This document shows positions 8,430 to 15,761 of a stretch of DNA of 15,801 nt, one piece after another. The stretch covers positions 1 to 15,801 of the forward strand of contig NW_026570713.1 in NCBI RefSeq assembly GCF_019649055.1, in the 5' to 3' direction. The first letter of the stretch is position 1. Every line of letters starts with the position of its first letter. This stretch comes from Paramacrobiotus metropolitanus. Lineage: Eukaryota > Tardigrada > Eutardigrada > Parachela > Macrobiotidae. The position numbers and the translations under genes are program-made. The notes beneath the pieces were generated by a model that made no database searches, was not told where the DNA came from, and saw only the letters and a list, made by a program, of their open reading frames with translations.

Positions 8430-9262
8430 AGGTGGGATAAAATTCTGAAGAACACACAACACCACTTCAAAATTCGTTCGTTAACTTCCGTTCGCAATAC
8501 TCTAAGCGTTGTAACTTTCTGTGTTGAGCGAATACGGTTGCCTGTTTTTTTTGTCCACATTTATTGCTGGTGATCATCTTTTATTTTGATTGCTTCGTGT
8601 TTTAGTTTCCGTGCTAAGATGCGCGCTATTGGACTAATGATCTAATCCCTGGCGTACACCATTTGCTGAGCGACATTACCTTGAACGTGTAAAAGCCGGC
8701 ATCTTTTTGCGCTCAACACTCGGAACAAACTTCGAACGTTTACCGAATACTACAGCTATAGTGTTTTTATTTCACACTTCTCGAAATCTCGGGGCGTCTT
8801 ACAAACTCCATATCTTAGCGTTTTATCATACAAGTGTTGGTCGCGCGAGTTTTAGGTATGGAAATTAGATTTAAAAATTAGGAATCTGGAACTATGCTGG
8901 CTATTTTATGATTTTATTATGCAGAAATTCAGAAAACGTGGAAATGGTAAATTATATAGTTTTTCATGTATTGAAATGTTTCTAAATTTTAGGAAACGTA
9001 GAATTTAAAAAAAAAGGAAATGGCCCGCTGCGCGGAACCAGCTTTGGAAATAAATCGAAGAGTTCTAAAATTCAAAAACCACAAAAAATTTAAGAGCTAC
9101 AAAAACATCAAAATAGCTTTATTATTGACGTTTCCGGAAAGTTTTTCGATTTTACTATATTAAACTTAAAAATTTTATCAAAACTGTTTTTCAAGAACTT
9201 TTTCTATTTTTTCAAAACTTAATCCAGAAATTGGGAGTGTAGAAATACGTCGTTTATTTTGT
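8430..9262. other. AT-rich non-coding stretch
   Basis: No gene is seen. It includes poly-T and poly-A tracts (around 8545 and 9007) and many short A/T runs. The first copy of a diverged duplication lies at 8794-8880. The sequence looks like intergenic or decayed transposon DNA. Confidence 0.5.
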
Positions 9263-9349
9263 GCGTCTTACAAACTCCATTTCTTAGCGTTTTATCGTAA
9301 ACCAGCTTGAAAGGACAACTTGTAGATATGGACGTTAAATTTCGTCAAA
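8794..9349. repeat. Diverged direct duplication, copies 469 bp apart
   Basis: A 37-bp sequence starting GCGTCTTACAAACTCCAT and continuing through TCTTAGCGTTTTATC occurs at 8794-8830 and at 9263-9299 with only two mismatches. Similarity resumes at the same spacing about 63 bp in (TATGGAAATTAGATTT at 8857, TATGGACGTTAAATTT at 9327). The duplicated unit is therefore about 85 bp with an eroded middle. It could be remnants of terminal repeats flanking a lost element, or a local duplication. Confidence 0.8.
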
Positions 9350-9498
9350 ACAGACATATTATAACGAAACATTTTGCTGCATCATATCCCGTTGACTGGA
9401 TGCCCAGCGACGAAATATCCCGCAACGAGATGATTCGCGGCGAAATACCTGCTACCGAAATAAATGTCCAGTGCCTAATTTCCATTGGCGAAAAATAG
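9328..9498 (+). CDS. Hypothetical 56-residue ORF
   Basis: ATG at 9328, stop ending at 9498. The product includes SYPVDWMPSDEISRNEMIRG and TEINVQCLISIGEK. It is not recognised. The composition is protein-like, but the start lies inside the diverged repeat and no splice sites stand out. It could be a small gene, an exon or chance. Confidence 0.18.
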   Translation: MDVKFRQNRHIITKHFAASYPVDWMPSDEISRNEMIRGEIPATEINVQCLISIGEK

Positions 9499-10060
9499 GT
9501 GTGTCGTAGTATTCTCGGCCAAGCCGATACCAGTTTTCTACTTGAAATCCATACAAGGAATTAATCGTAAGAAGGCACTGCAATTAAGTATTTGCAGCAT
9601 ACTTATTCAGAAGCGGTGATTCCTTATGTTTGAAAACTTAAGGAAATGGTCCAGCGAGCTTCCGGATTTCTGTTAGCATCGTTTTTCTTCAACGGTCACA
9701 CTCGTAATTAGTATGTGCTCTGTAGTCGTAGCTGCTTATTCGAGGCGCTAGGGAAGTTGATCGCATACACCAGTGTACTAGTACCTATGTATCATGTGTA
9801 ACCGACCAAAACGTCCGGATGACCATGATGTCTGCCGGAAGAACTTCTACTTTTCTCCTCATACTTGCTGAAAATTTCTCGACAGTTTCTTTCATAGCTC
9901 CCTGTATCGAAGACTGTTTCAAATGGTATTCACAAAACAGATACCCTCTTTATTTACTGCCGTTTATTTTGTAAATACGCATGCATGTTTTGAAGAAAGG
10001 CATGTAAATATGCATGTTTTGAAGAAAAGTTCCGTAGAACATACTCATTTCAACATACAG
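9499..10060. other. Non-coding stretch upstream of orphan exon
   Basis: No gene is seen. There is a short imperfect tandem duplication: TGCATGTTTTGAAGAAA at 9982-9998 and 10011-10027. The segment ends in a candidate splice acceptor (CAACATACAG, 10051-10060). It may be the intron preceding the exon at 10061, whose upstream exons I could not find. Confidence 0.4.
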
Positions 10061-10355
10061 GAGTTTGGATAATAATTCGACCAGCATTAACGACATCTTA
10101 AAGATTTTACACAACATTCAGTACAGCATTGGCCATACCCTGATCTCGTTGACGCTGCAGAATTTAAAGCTCTACATAAATCGATGGGATGGCATCCGTG
10201 ATAGTTTTCCCATGGTGCATTACGACAGTATCCAAATTAACTGGCATTTCGAGCCAACGGGCGGGGGATCACCTCGGCCCCGTCCGAAACCGTTTGTTCT
10301 CCGCACTTATGTAGACAAGAACTGTCACCGATGCCGACATTCTCCCAAATCGTAG
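10061..10355 (+). CDS. Orphan coding exon, product not recognised
   Basis: After an acceptor-like CAACATACAG (10051-10060), a frame stays open for about 97 codons and reads SLDNNSTSINDILKIL, IGHTLISLTLQNLKLYINRW, YDSIQINWHFEP, a Gly/Pro/Arg-rich linker (GGGSPRPRPKP), and FVLRTYVDKNCHRCRHSPKS. There is no in-frame ATG near the beginning, so it should be an internal or terminal exon. It may end at TAG 10353-10355 or splice out at ATC|GTAGTT (10351/10352) across a 53-bp intron to 10405. I do not recognise the family. The alternation of helical and beta-like segments suggests a genuine protein. Confidence 0.45.
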
Positions 10356-10404
10356 TTACTATGGGCGATTTTCTAGCTTTATCCCGACCTTCCTGTCTGC
10401 ACAG

Positions 10405-10614
10405 TGAGTGCATACGAGGAATGGTGTGTGGATACTGCAGTCGGCAGTCCCAATGGAATGGTTCGGCGGGGAATGGCTCGGTTATTGGATAAGGTACTTG
10501 GATGTACTGTATTTGTCCGGTTTTAAATGCACAAACGGGAACGTAACGAAAACAACCACCAGCGGAAAAGTCAACGTAGAAGTAGAAACGAAGAAATCTT
10601 CCATTATTTCTTAG
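10405..10614 (+). CDS. Possible downstream exon, frame unresolved
   Basis: A good acceptor (pyrimidine-rich, ending TGTCTGCACAG at 10404) precedes this segment. All three frames are open for some distance: one gives Cys-rich ECIRGMVCGYCSRQ (to 10488), one SAYEEWCVDTAVGSPNG with a donor-like AAG|GTACTT near 10493, and one runs to TAG 10612-10614 through LGYWIRYLDVLYLSGF and KVNVEVETKKSSIIS. Joining 10351 to 10405 selects the Cys-rich frame, extending the CxxC-like end of the upstream exon. I cannot decide between them from sequence alone. Confidence 0.3.
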
Positions 10615-10683
10615 GATTACAGTCACGCGCTATTTTTTGAGCTCAACATACAAGCCGCAGTTATGTAATCCTAAGAAATAATG
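10602..10683. repeat. Perfect 20-bp inverted repeat bracketing two convergent ORF ends
   Basis: CATTATTTCTTAGGATTACA at 10602-10621 and its exact reverse complement at 10664-10683 enclose 42 bp. The left arm contains the stop of the plus-strand frame (10612-10614). The loop contains the stop of the minus-strand ORF (10630-10632). Each strand's frame therefore reads the same 20 bases near its 3' end, but in different codon phases. Confidence 0.95.
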
Positions 10684-11028
10684 AAACCGATTTGGTTGGT
10701 ATCTACCACATGTGGTAGATACCAACCAAATCAGTTCGGTTGAGTTAGCCTTAGACCCAAATCTTTCAGCCTTTTTAGTTCTCTCTATGAACTTAAATTT
10801 TAGTTTTGCCGTTGCTGGCAAGTGTGCTTCCATCACTCCGTCTGAATCTTGTATAAAGTACTTTCGATAGCCTTTTCGGTCCCCTGGGTGAATTTTTACC
10901 GTTTCTTCAATTAATAAACTCTGTTTAAAATCAATGAAAACTACATTTTGTTTTCGCCACCAAAAGTAATAGCACCGATAGTTCTTCCGGCGAACACCTG
11001 ATTGAACGAAGTTAGTGATAGCGCCCAT
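10630..11028 (-). CDS. Unrecognised 132-residue ORF ending in a palindrome
   Basis: ATG at 11028, stop TAG at 10630-10632. The frame is also open upstream to about 11076. The product is basic and aromatic: KNYRCYYFWWRKQNVVFIDF, IHPGDRKGYRKYFIQDSDG, AKLKFKFIERTKKAERFG, then STELIWLVSTTCGRYQPNRF. That last segment is encoded by a perfect 44-bp palindrome. I do not recognise the family. It lies directly downstream of the retroelement nuclease remnant on the same strand, so it may be part of, or cargo of, a mobile element, or a piece of a host gene. Confidence 0.4.
   Translation of the reverse strand: MGAITNFVQSGVRRKNYRCYYFWWRKQNVVFIDFKQSLLIEETVKIHPGDRKGYRKYFIQDSDGVMEAHLPATAKLKFKFIERTKKAERFGSKANSTELIWLVSTTCGRYQPNRFHYFLGLHNCGLYVELKK
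10689..10732. repeat. Perfect 44-bp palindrome with no loop
   Basis: GATTTGGTTGGTATCTACCA at 10689-10708 is followed by CA and then the exact reverse complement to 10732, giving 22-bp arms centred between 10710 and 10711. Outer bases AACCGA (10685-10690) and TCGGTT (10736-10741) extend the symmetry past a small bulge. It lies six bases from the 20-bp inverted repeat and inside the minus-strand ORF. Confidence 0.96.
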
Positions 11029-11126
11029 AATGACAAGAACACATTCAGAAAAATGAATGCATTTATTGATTTTCAAATCGCGACATTACTGTCGTAAATC
11101 CATTAACTACGGCCATCACTGCTCGA

Positions 11127-11630
11127 TTAAGAATTAAAAAAACAACCAAAGTCAGTATTATCAACCAGTTTATTCTTGCCCGGTAAGGTTCCTAAAACAG
11201 CCGCCGCGTTTCCTTTAATACAGATAACTGCGAGGCTAATACGCTGCTTTAAAAAAGCCGTGGGTCGACCTTCTCCGGCTGCCTCCTTGATTTTTCGTCC
11301 TAAAAAACCGACCATTACTCTAGCTCCTTCGCCAAGCACTCCCAGGGTTTCCAGGACAAAAGGATAAAACCAGTACTGTTCCCCGGCTGCCGATAGTTGT
11401 ATCGTTTCCGGTTTTCTGCTTGGTGTGCCGCTGCGCCCGCTGCCCTTGCTGACCGTTTAACGTACGACTGTGCTAACGTGTCCGCAAAGGTTGCGTCCCA
11501 TACAAGCTGCTTTCCATCTCGCACTGGCACCAATGTCAATCCGTCCGGGCACTTACCGCTGTCTCTGAATACTCCTTTTGGTTCCGCCTCGCAAGGAATA
11601 CCCTTCAAAAATACCTGTACAGCTGTGAGG
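11127..11630 (-). pseudogene. Retroelement C-terminal nuclease-like domain, frameshifted
   Basis: The first frame, from about 11630 down to about 11390, reads GIPCEAEPKG, KCPDGLTLVPVRDGKQLVWD-AT, DTLAQSYV, and AAGAAAHQAENRKRYNY. The second frame, to 11127, reads FYPFVLETLGVLGEGARVMV, TAFLKQRISLAV and GNAAAVLGTL. This order matches the C-terminal region I remember from reverse-transcriptase proteins widespread in invertebrate genomes. The PDG...LVWDAT pattern with a following Lys-rich motif resembles a PD-(D/E)XK restriction-like endonuclease. The two halves are in different frames, with the shift near 11385-11395. No reverse-transcriptase domain is present upstream, so this is a truncated, inactive remnant. 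It lies between plus-strand orphan exons. Confidence 0.7.
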
Positions 11631-11712
11631 CAAAAGTAAATTTTCCCGAGCTTGGAAGATCGCTTTCCTTTTTTATTCCAAAAATGTTTACCTTTGACTG
11701 ATTGCTTGTTAG

Positions 11713-11983
11713 GTACTTTGACCGGGATGTAAGCGCTAGCCAGAGTCTGGCGGAAATGGAATTAGCTATGGATGAGATACGCACGCACGTATCTTTTGTG
11801 GAGCGCGACCTGCTGCAGCAATATCCGGTTGATACCTGTGGATTGTACGCCAACGGTCTGTACAGCCGCAGTGCCGTACAAAGAGTTTTAGGACCATTCG
11901 AGTGGCTAGTTTCACTTAGTCTTTCCTCCGCCGCTGTTCCGCTCCATCGGTTTTACACCGATGTGCCGAAGCCACTGTGGTGA
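11713..11983 (+). CDS. Orphan exon, product not recognised
   Basis: It follows an acceptor-like TGATTGCTTGTTAG (ending 11712) and runs open to TGA 11981-11983. It reads YFDRDVSASQSLAEMELAMD, EIRTHVSFVERDLLQQYPVD, TCGLYANGLYSRSAVQRVLG, and ends in DVPKPLW. The first in-frame ATG gives MELAMDEIR. GC-richer codons and an ordered amphipathic pattern favour real coding sequence. It converges on the minus-strand F-box gene, whose stop is at 12188. It may be the last exon of the gene represented at 10061-10614, with the retroelement fragment lying in the intron between. Confidence 0.45.
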
Positions 11984-12187
11984 CATTCACTTAATAATTT
12001 CCGTTAAGCGGCATATTTCGGACCTGGAAATGGCTTCACTAGGCCGTTGCAACACGTTCGGCTATCGGAAGAACGGTGTCTATGTTTCTAGAAAACCGTC
12101 ACACGGGGCCTTCATCAATGTCATCGCCTGAAAAGTACTTTCAGTTTTTAATGCCGTATTTCGTAGGAATTGTTACTGAGCATAAAA

Positions 12188-12741
12188 TCACAGCCAATGT
12201 ATAAATTGTAAATATTCCTCCTCTAATGTTACATCTTTAAAAACGATTTTCCCACAACACGAAGCCAGTAAGCGGTAGCATTCGACCAGCTCTTCGAAGA
12301 ATTCCGCTGCATTCTGGTACACGGGATAAAAGTTGATGTAAGGCCTATAGCAGACGATACGCTGAAGGTTCTGCCCTGTTCCGTTCAGCACTTTCCGCAC
12401 GCAGCCAAGTACAGCCGCGCCCCAATCACGTGAATAATGGGTGTCGTAACCAAGGATGGTGATTGTGCGCGTGGCCGGTGTGATGTGCTTGGGGAAGCAA
12501 GTGTACACTGTAATCGCACAAATACTCGCACGACAATCGTGTTGCAGAGTTGCTGCGACTGTAGGAGACCCGCACTTCTCGGCATACTTCAGTTGAAGTT
12601 AGAATTCGAGTCCATAGAAAGCAGGTGCGACGTATCCAGCGACTGGAAAATCTCCACTAGCAGTATACGTGGCAGCGGAATTCCGCGTCCGCCGCTTCCC
12701 TTCGATTGTTTCCGTTGGTCTTCGAGCGGAGGTAAATCCAG
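12188..12741 (-). pseudogene. Broken F-box exon and C-terminal region
   Basis: After an acceptor at 12742 (CGTAG), one frame reads LDLPPLEDQ and then the F-box core IPLPRILLVEIFQSLDT (12681-12631). Instead of the usual helix with RCRR-type residues, the sequence jumps within about 13 bases to LWTRILTSTEVCREVRVS in another frame (12617 onward). About 20 bp therefore seem deleted, shifting the frame. A further shift near 12508 is needed to reach YTCFPKHITPATRTITILGY, NFYPVYQNAAEFFEELVE, then ECYRLLASCCGKIVFKDVTL and the stop at 12188. F-box proteins normally link substrates to SCF ubiquitin ligases through Skp1. Here the Skp1-binding motif is interrupted, so that role is probably lost. Sequencing or assembly error is the alternative. 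Confidence 0.6.
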
Positions 12742-13094
12742 CTACGAAGCCTTTCGTTCCATGCGACGTCAGCCTTGGCTTCTTCAAAATGTCGGGCCTA
12801 AAACAAAATGGCTGCACATATATAAATGCATATTGAAGCGTGTAATCCACCGGAAGTGTGTAAACCACCGTCGGGTGGATGTTATAAGATTTACCGGTTA
12901 ATCTTATAACATCAACCCGACGGTGGTTCACACTCTTCCGGTGGATTACACGCTTCAATATACACAATAAAAAAAAGCGCACCTACTCTGTAGAAGCATT
13001 AGCAAGCTGTGCGAAGCTGTTAGACAATTGCTGGTCCTGGTGCGCTACAACTTACTACTCTCGTGAAGCAGCGGTAAAACTTACTGAGACTTAC
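12742..13094 (-). other. 353-bp intron of the F-box gene
   Basis: The donor CTC|GTAAGT (exon end 13095) and acceptor CGTAG|C (exon start 12741) give a phase-0 junction that keeps the reading frame into the F-box exon. A second GTAAGT donor lies 10 bp further on (exon end 13085). If the intron is not spliced, the frame stops at 13020. The intron is dominated by the palindrome at 12827-12964. Confidence 0.6.
12827..12964. repeat. 138-bp near-perfect palindrome (foldback element)
   Basis: Two 69-base arms are symmetric about 12895/12896 with five mismatches and essentially no loop; the centre is TACCGGT. The arms contain TATTGAAGCGTGTAATCCAC (12831-12850) and GTGGATTACACGCTTCAATA (12941-12960). 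It lies in the intron of the minus-strand gene, so the transcript would form a long hairpin. It resembles a small MITE-like foldback insertion. A target-site duplication is not clear in the AT-rich flanks. Confidence 0.95.
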
Positions 13095-13763
13095 GAGATC
13101 TTGTCGTTGAATTGACCTTCCATCGCAGCGCCGCAGATAATCCAGTCTTTCGCTACGGATTTTGAGGCATCGCACACCGTGGCTCTTGTCGATTTTCTGA
13201 GTGAATCCCGCCAAAATCGTCGTGTTCACGAACTGCCAGTATCCTTCCGGCAGGCGAACGGAACGTGCCACGAAATCGCCGGGATGGATGGTCCGCCGTT
13301 GCATCTCCTTGTCGGATGGTGGAAAGCGCAAATGCGCCCGATGTAATAATTCCCGAAGTACAGTCTCACCCAAGTGTACTTCCACAAAGAAGTAATCAAC
13401 AGCGTTTTCGAAATTGGACAAGAGGAGTTTCCCTGGATGCCACGCCCACGGACCCTGATGTCTGGCGCGCAGCAGCACCTGCACGTTCTGATTGTCGGCG
13501 ATCGCAACCGGCCAATCAAAACCGTCTGCCCATTTTGCGGAGATTGGTAAATTCAAGCAAATCTTCTCGTCAAACCAAGCACGCAAAACCTTACGGAATT
13601 CCACAAATATAGAACTCTGTGAGGTGCAATGAAAATCAACGATCAGACCGTTGTCTTCAATGTTGATTACGCTGCCATGCTGCAGTGGTCCGCTCTCTTC
13701 CACTACTACATCGACGGAATTCCATGCCGACACCTTCCACTTGGTAATTTCGTACAAATGCAT
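13095..13763 (-). CDS. First exon of F-box-family gene, Tudor/agenet-like modules
   Basis: ATG at 13763, with an in-frame TAG 12 bases upstream. There are 223 codons to a strong donor (GTAAGT). Module 1 (about residues 14-60) contains NSVDVVVEESGPLQHGSVIN and DNGLIVDFHC. Module 2 (about 92-145) contains VQVLLRARHQGPWAWHPGK, then YFFVEVHLGE and RELLHRAHLRFPPSD. Paired segments with conserved Trp, Gly and short beta-like strands resemble Tudor/agenet barrels; this is a fold guess, not a domain hit. The rest (HPGDFVARSVRLPEGYW, then LRRCDG) leads into the F-box exon. I remember predicted eutardigrade proteins with this order, unverified. The exon itself is intact, so transcription may persist although the F-box exon is broken. 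A truncated product ending at 13020 (247 residues) would arise without splicing. Confidence 0.6.
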
Positions 13764-13865
13764 TTCTCTGGATCGCTAAGCAATTTTCCTGCGTTTGTAG
13801 CTATGCTGATTTGAGTTGTATATTTCTGCAAGGAAGGAATATGCTTTCCCGCTTATTGCTGACTG

Positions 13866-13873
13866 CTTTTATA
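13866..13873 (-). promoter_or_regulatory. TATA box for the minus-strand F-box gene
   Basis: On the minus strand this reads TATAAAAG in the context AAATATAAAAGCAGTC, about 103 bp upstream of the ATG at 13763. Transcription would start near 13840, leaving a leader of about 75 bases. No competing start or acceptor is obvious between it and the ATG. Confidence 0.5.
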
Positions 13874-14631
13874 TTTAATGCGTTGCAAGAGGTAGGTTGA
13901 AGATATTCCGCGTTTCCAGTAATTATCTTTATTCTCTACTAATGCCGCTTATCGTTGAACCACAAAGAAATATCTCTACAAAGTACAATCATTAATCAGC
14001 TCGCGTAACCAATAATTAATATAGAGGCTGCACGACTTATCATAACGCCCAAATCCAAATGGGACTGACTTCAAGTTTGAAAGTTTGCCGTTGTACAGAT
14101 AGAGGTGTGCTTTTCTTCAGCCGGCCAGTCTAGTGGAATTTGTGGCCTGCGCGTGTACATCCATATAACACGCTTTTTTAACAGGGCCAGGATAAAAGCT
14201 ACGTTCCGAAAAGTGCTGCTGCCTTTCCCGCTGAAGTTGCTCTGGACAAGTTCAGGACAATTATTGTGATTTGAATGATCTGAATGGTACTAACTGAAAC
14301 ACGACAGAAAATTTTCGGACATCATATTGCTTAATGTGCATATTTTCTATCCTTGTACGGAGTGCACGTTCGCTTAAACTATGGCGTTAACCTGCCTGCA
14401 CTGCCGGTAATTTATCGGTACAGATATTTTTGTGTTCGCTTTTTACGATGTATGCTAATGCTATAAAAACTGGCTGCACAAGACGCTCGTTGTTGATGTA
14501 AATAACAATACGCTCTGTTTCCAGAATTAACTGAAGTACGAAATATCACCGCAGGCGAAACGTGATTCTGTTCGGGGAAATACATGTACATGTTAGCTGA
14601 GACTTAAAAATAAAGAGTTAGTAAGAAGAAC
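13874..14631. other. Intergenic stretch, nothing recognised
   Basis: AT-rich sequence with no supported open frame, RNA gene or sizeable repeat that I can see. Confidence 0.4.
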
Positions 14632-14883
14632 CTACGCTACACTTCCGCGAATGTTATTTTGCCAGAACCGAATATAATTTTGCCGGTATAGCGAACATTT
14701 ACATAAACTGCAAAAATCGAAATTGCTCGCGTAAATTTGAAATATTTTAAGCTCTCTAAGCAGTGTAAGGTCGTTGTGATTAAAGGAGACCACATCACCT
14801 AACGACATGAGGCGCTGCGACAAACAGGAAATGTGGCGACTGTGAAGGCGGTCGATGTTGTTCAGTGACCTGAAGGCCTCCAC
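14632..14883 (-). pseudogene. Possible decayed leucine-rich-repeat fragment
   Basis: The minus-strand frame reads EAFRSLNNIDRLHSRHISCL, then SQRLMSLGDVVSFNHNDLTL and LRELKIFQ, before turning into unstructured sequence (IYASNFDFCSLCKCS) and a stop at 14632. The spacing AFRSLNNIDRL...ISCL..RLMSLGDVVSFNxNDLTLL fits about two LRR repeats with residues missing. There is no ATG start, and the frame upstream begins just after a stop at about 14895. It may be a fragment of an LRR receptor-type gene. A chance match is possible because only two repeats are visible. Confidence 0.3.
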
Positions 14884-14898
14884 CAGAAGAATTCATGG

Positions 14899-14925
14899 CA
14901 CTTCGGCCACAAATAATTTCGGCCG
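14899..14925. repeat. Inverted copies of the GGCCGAARTG motif
   Basis: CACTTCGGCC at 14899-14908 and ATTTCGGCC at 14917-14925 are reverse complements of the GGCCGAAGTG/GGCCGAAAT units tandemly repeated at 15515-15606. They lie about 600 bp away in opposite orientation. Confidence 0.75.
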
Positions 14926-15225
14926 TAGCTAATTTTGGATAGATTTAAGAGAAAACGTTACTTTCGATATAAAATTTGTCGGAAACTTAAATTCTAAAAT
15001 GGTTAAAAAATGGCCTTGCAATAACGATTTGTCATCCCATCGGGCAACTTTTAAAAATTAAACAAAACTGAGAAAACTTTATTACCAGCATTTAACACAC
15101 AACCTAATATAGCAGACACAAGGCGAAACCTTCCAAAAAAGCTTAAAAACGGCAAATGATCCGCATCACCTTAAGAAGACTGAGAAAACATGGACGATCG
15201 CATGAAGGCAACCGTCACGAGGGCG

Positions 15226-15497
15226 AAGGGTAGAAAACCCAAGAAAAGCCACACAAACAAATCAAAGAAACCTAAGAAAAAATACGAATGAACTACGAAA
15301 CCTACGTATGCCTAGGAATACCTCAGAAACCTAAGAATACATAAGAATACCCAAGAAACCTAAGCAAATCTAAAATACCTGAAAAACCTAACAAACCTAA
15401 GAAATCTAAGAATACCTAAGAACACTAAAAACATTTAAGAATACCTAAAACCTTAAATACCTAAAAAACCTATGAAACCTTAGAAACCTAAGAAAAC
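15226..15497. repeat. Purine-rich degenerate 9-10 bp tandem repeat
   Basis: Units of the type CTAAGAATAC or CCTAAGAAAC recur every 9-10 bases with many substitutions, mostly between 15285 and 15490. The plus strand is very poor in T and G. It is an old microsatellite-like array. It does not match a telomere repeat I know. Confidence 0.85.
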
Positions 15498-15514
15498 GCC
15501 CGAAATGTACCAAA

Positions 15515-15606
15515 GCCGAAATGAGCGGTGGCCGAAGTGAGTGCCGGCCGAAGTGAGCCCGGCCGAAATGAACGTTGGCCGAAGTGATCATGTGCGGCCG
15601 AAGTGA
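15515..15606. repeat. Six copies of GCCGAARTGA, about 16-bp period
   Basis: GCCGAAATGA or GCCGAAGTGA starts at 15515, 15531, 15547, 15562, 15578 and 15597, with variable 5-9 bp spacers. A weaker copy (GCCCGAAATG) lies at 15498. The array directly follows the purine-rich tract. Confidence 0.9.
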
Positions 15607-15761
15607 TCGGACGCGGCAGCGAAACTGTATGACTTATGAGGAATACCAATTAATCTTCCAGCTTTTCGCTTTACTCTGAACGTTTCCATAGGTTCCTCAA
15701 CAGTTTAGTACATTCAATAAATAGAGAAAAAAATTCTCTACAAACCTGTTTCTTGTTTTAG

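Noticed and set aside
10237-10626. 129-codon minus-strand frame
   Set aside because: It has no ATG at its start and lies antisense to segments with acceptor sites and more protein-like plus-strand frames. It is kept only as a weak alternative.
11176-11639. Plus-strand frames of 63 and 80 codons over the retroelement remnant
   Set aside because: They are antisense shadows of the recognisable minus-strand nuclease domain.
12437-12982. Frames of 154 (plus) and 127 (minus) codons across the palindrome
   Set aside because: Both read through the foldback repeat, which gives the same peptide (CILKRVIHRK) on each strand. The F-box signal lies in a different minus-strand frame.
13201-13612. Plus-strand frames of 64 and 115 codons
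   Set aside because: They are antisense to the intact first exon of the F-box-family gene.
15226-15497. Telomeric repeat
   Set aside because: The 9-10 bp CTAAGAATAC-like units are too degenerate and are not a telomere motif I know, and the array is internal.
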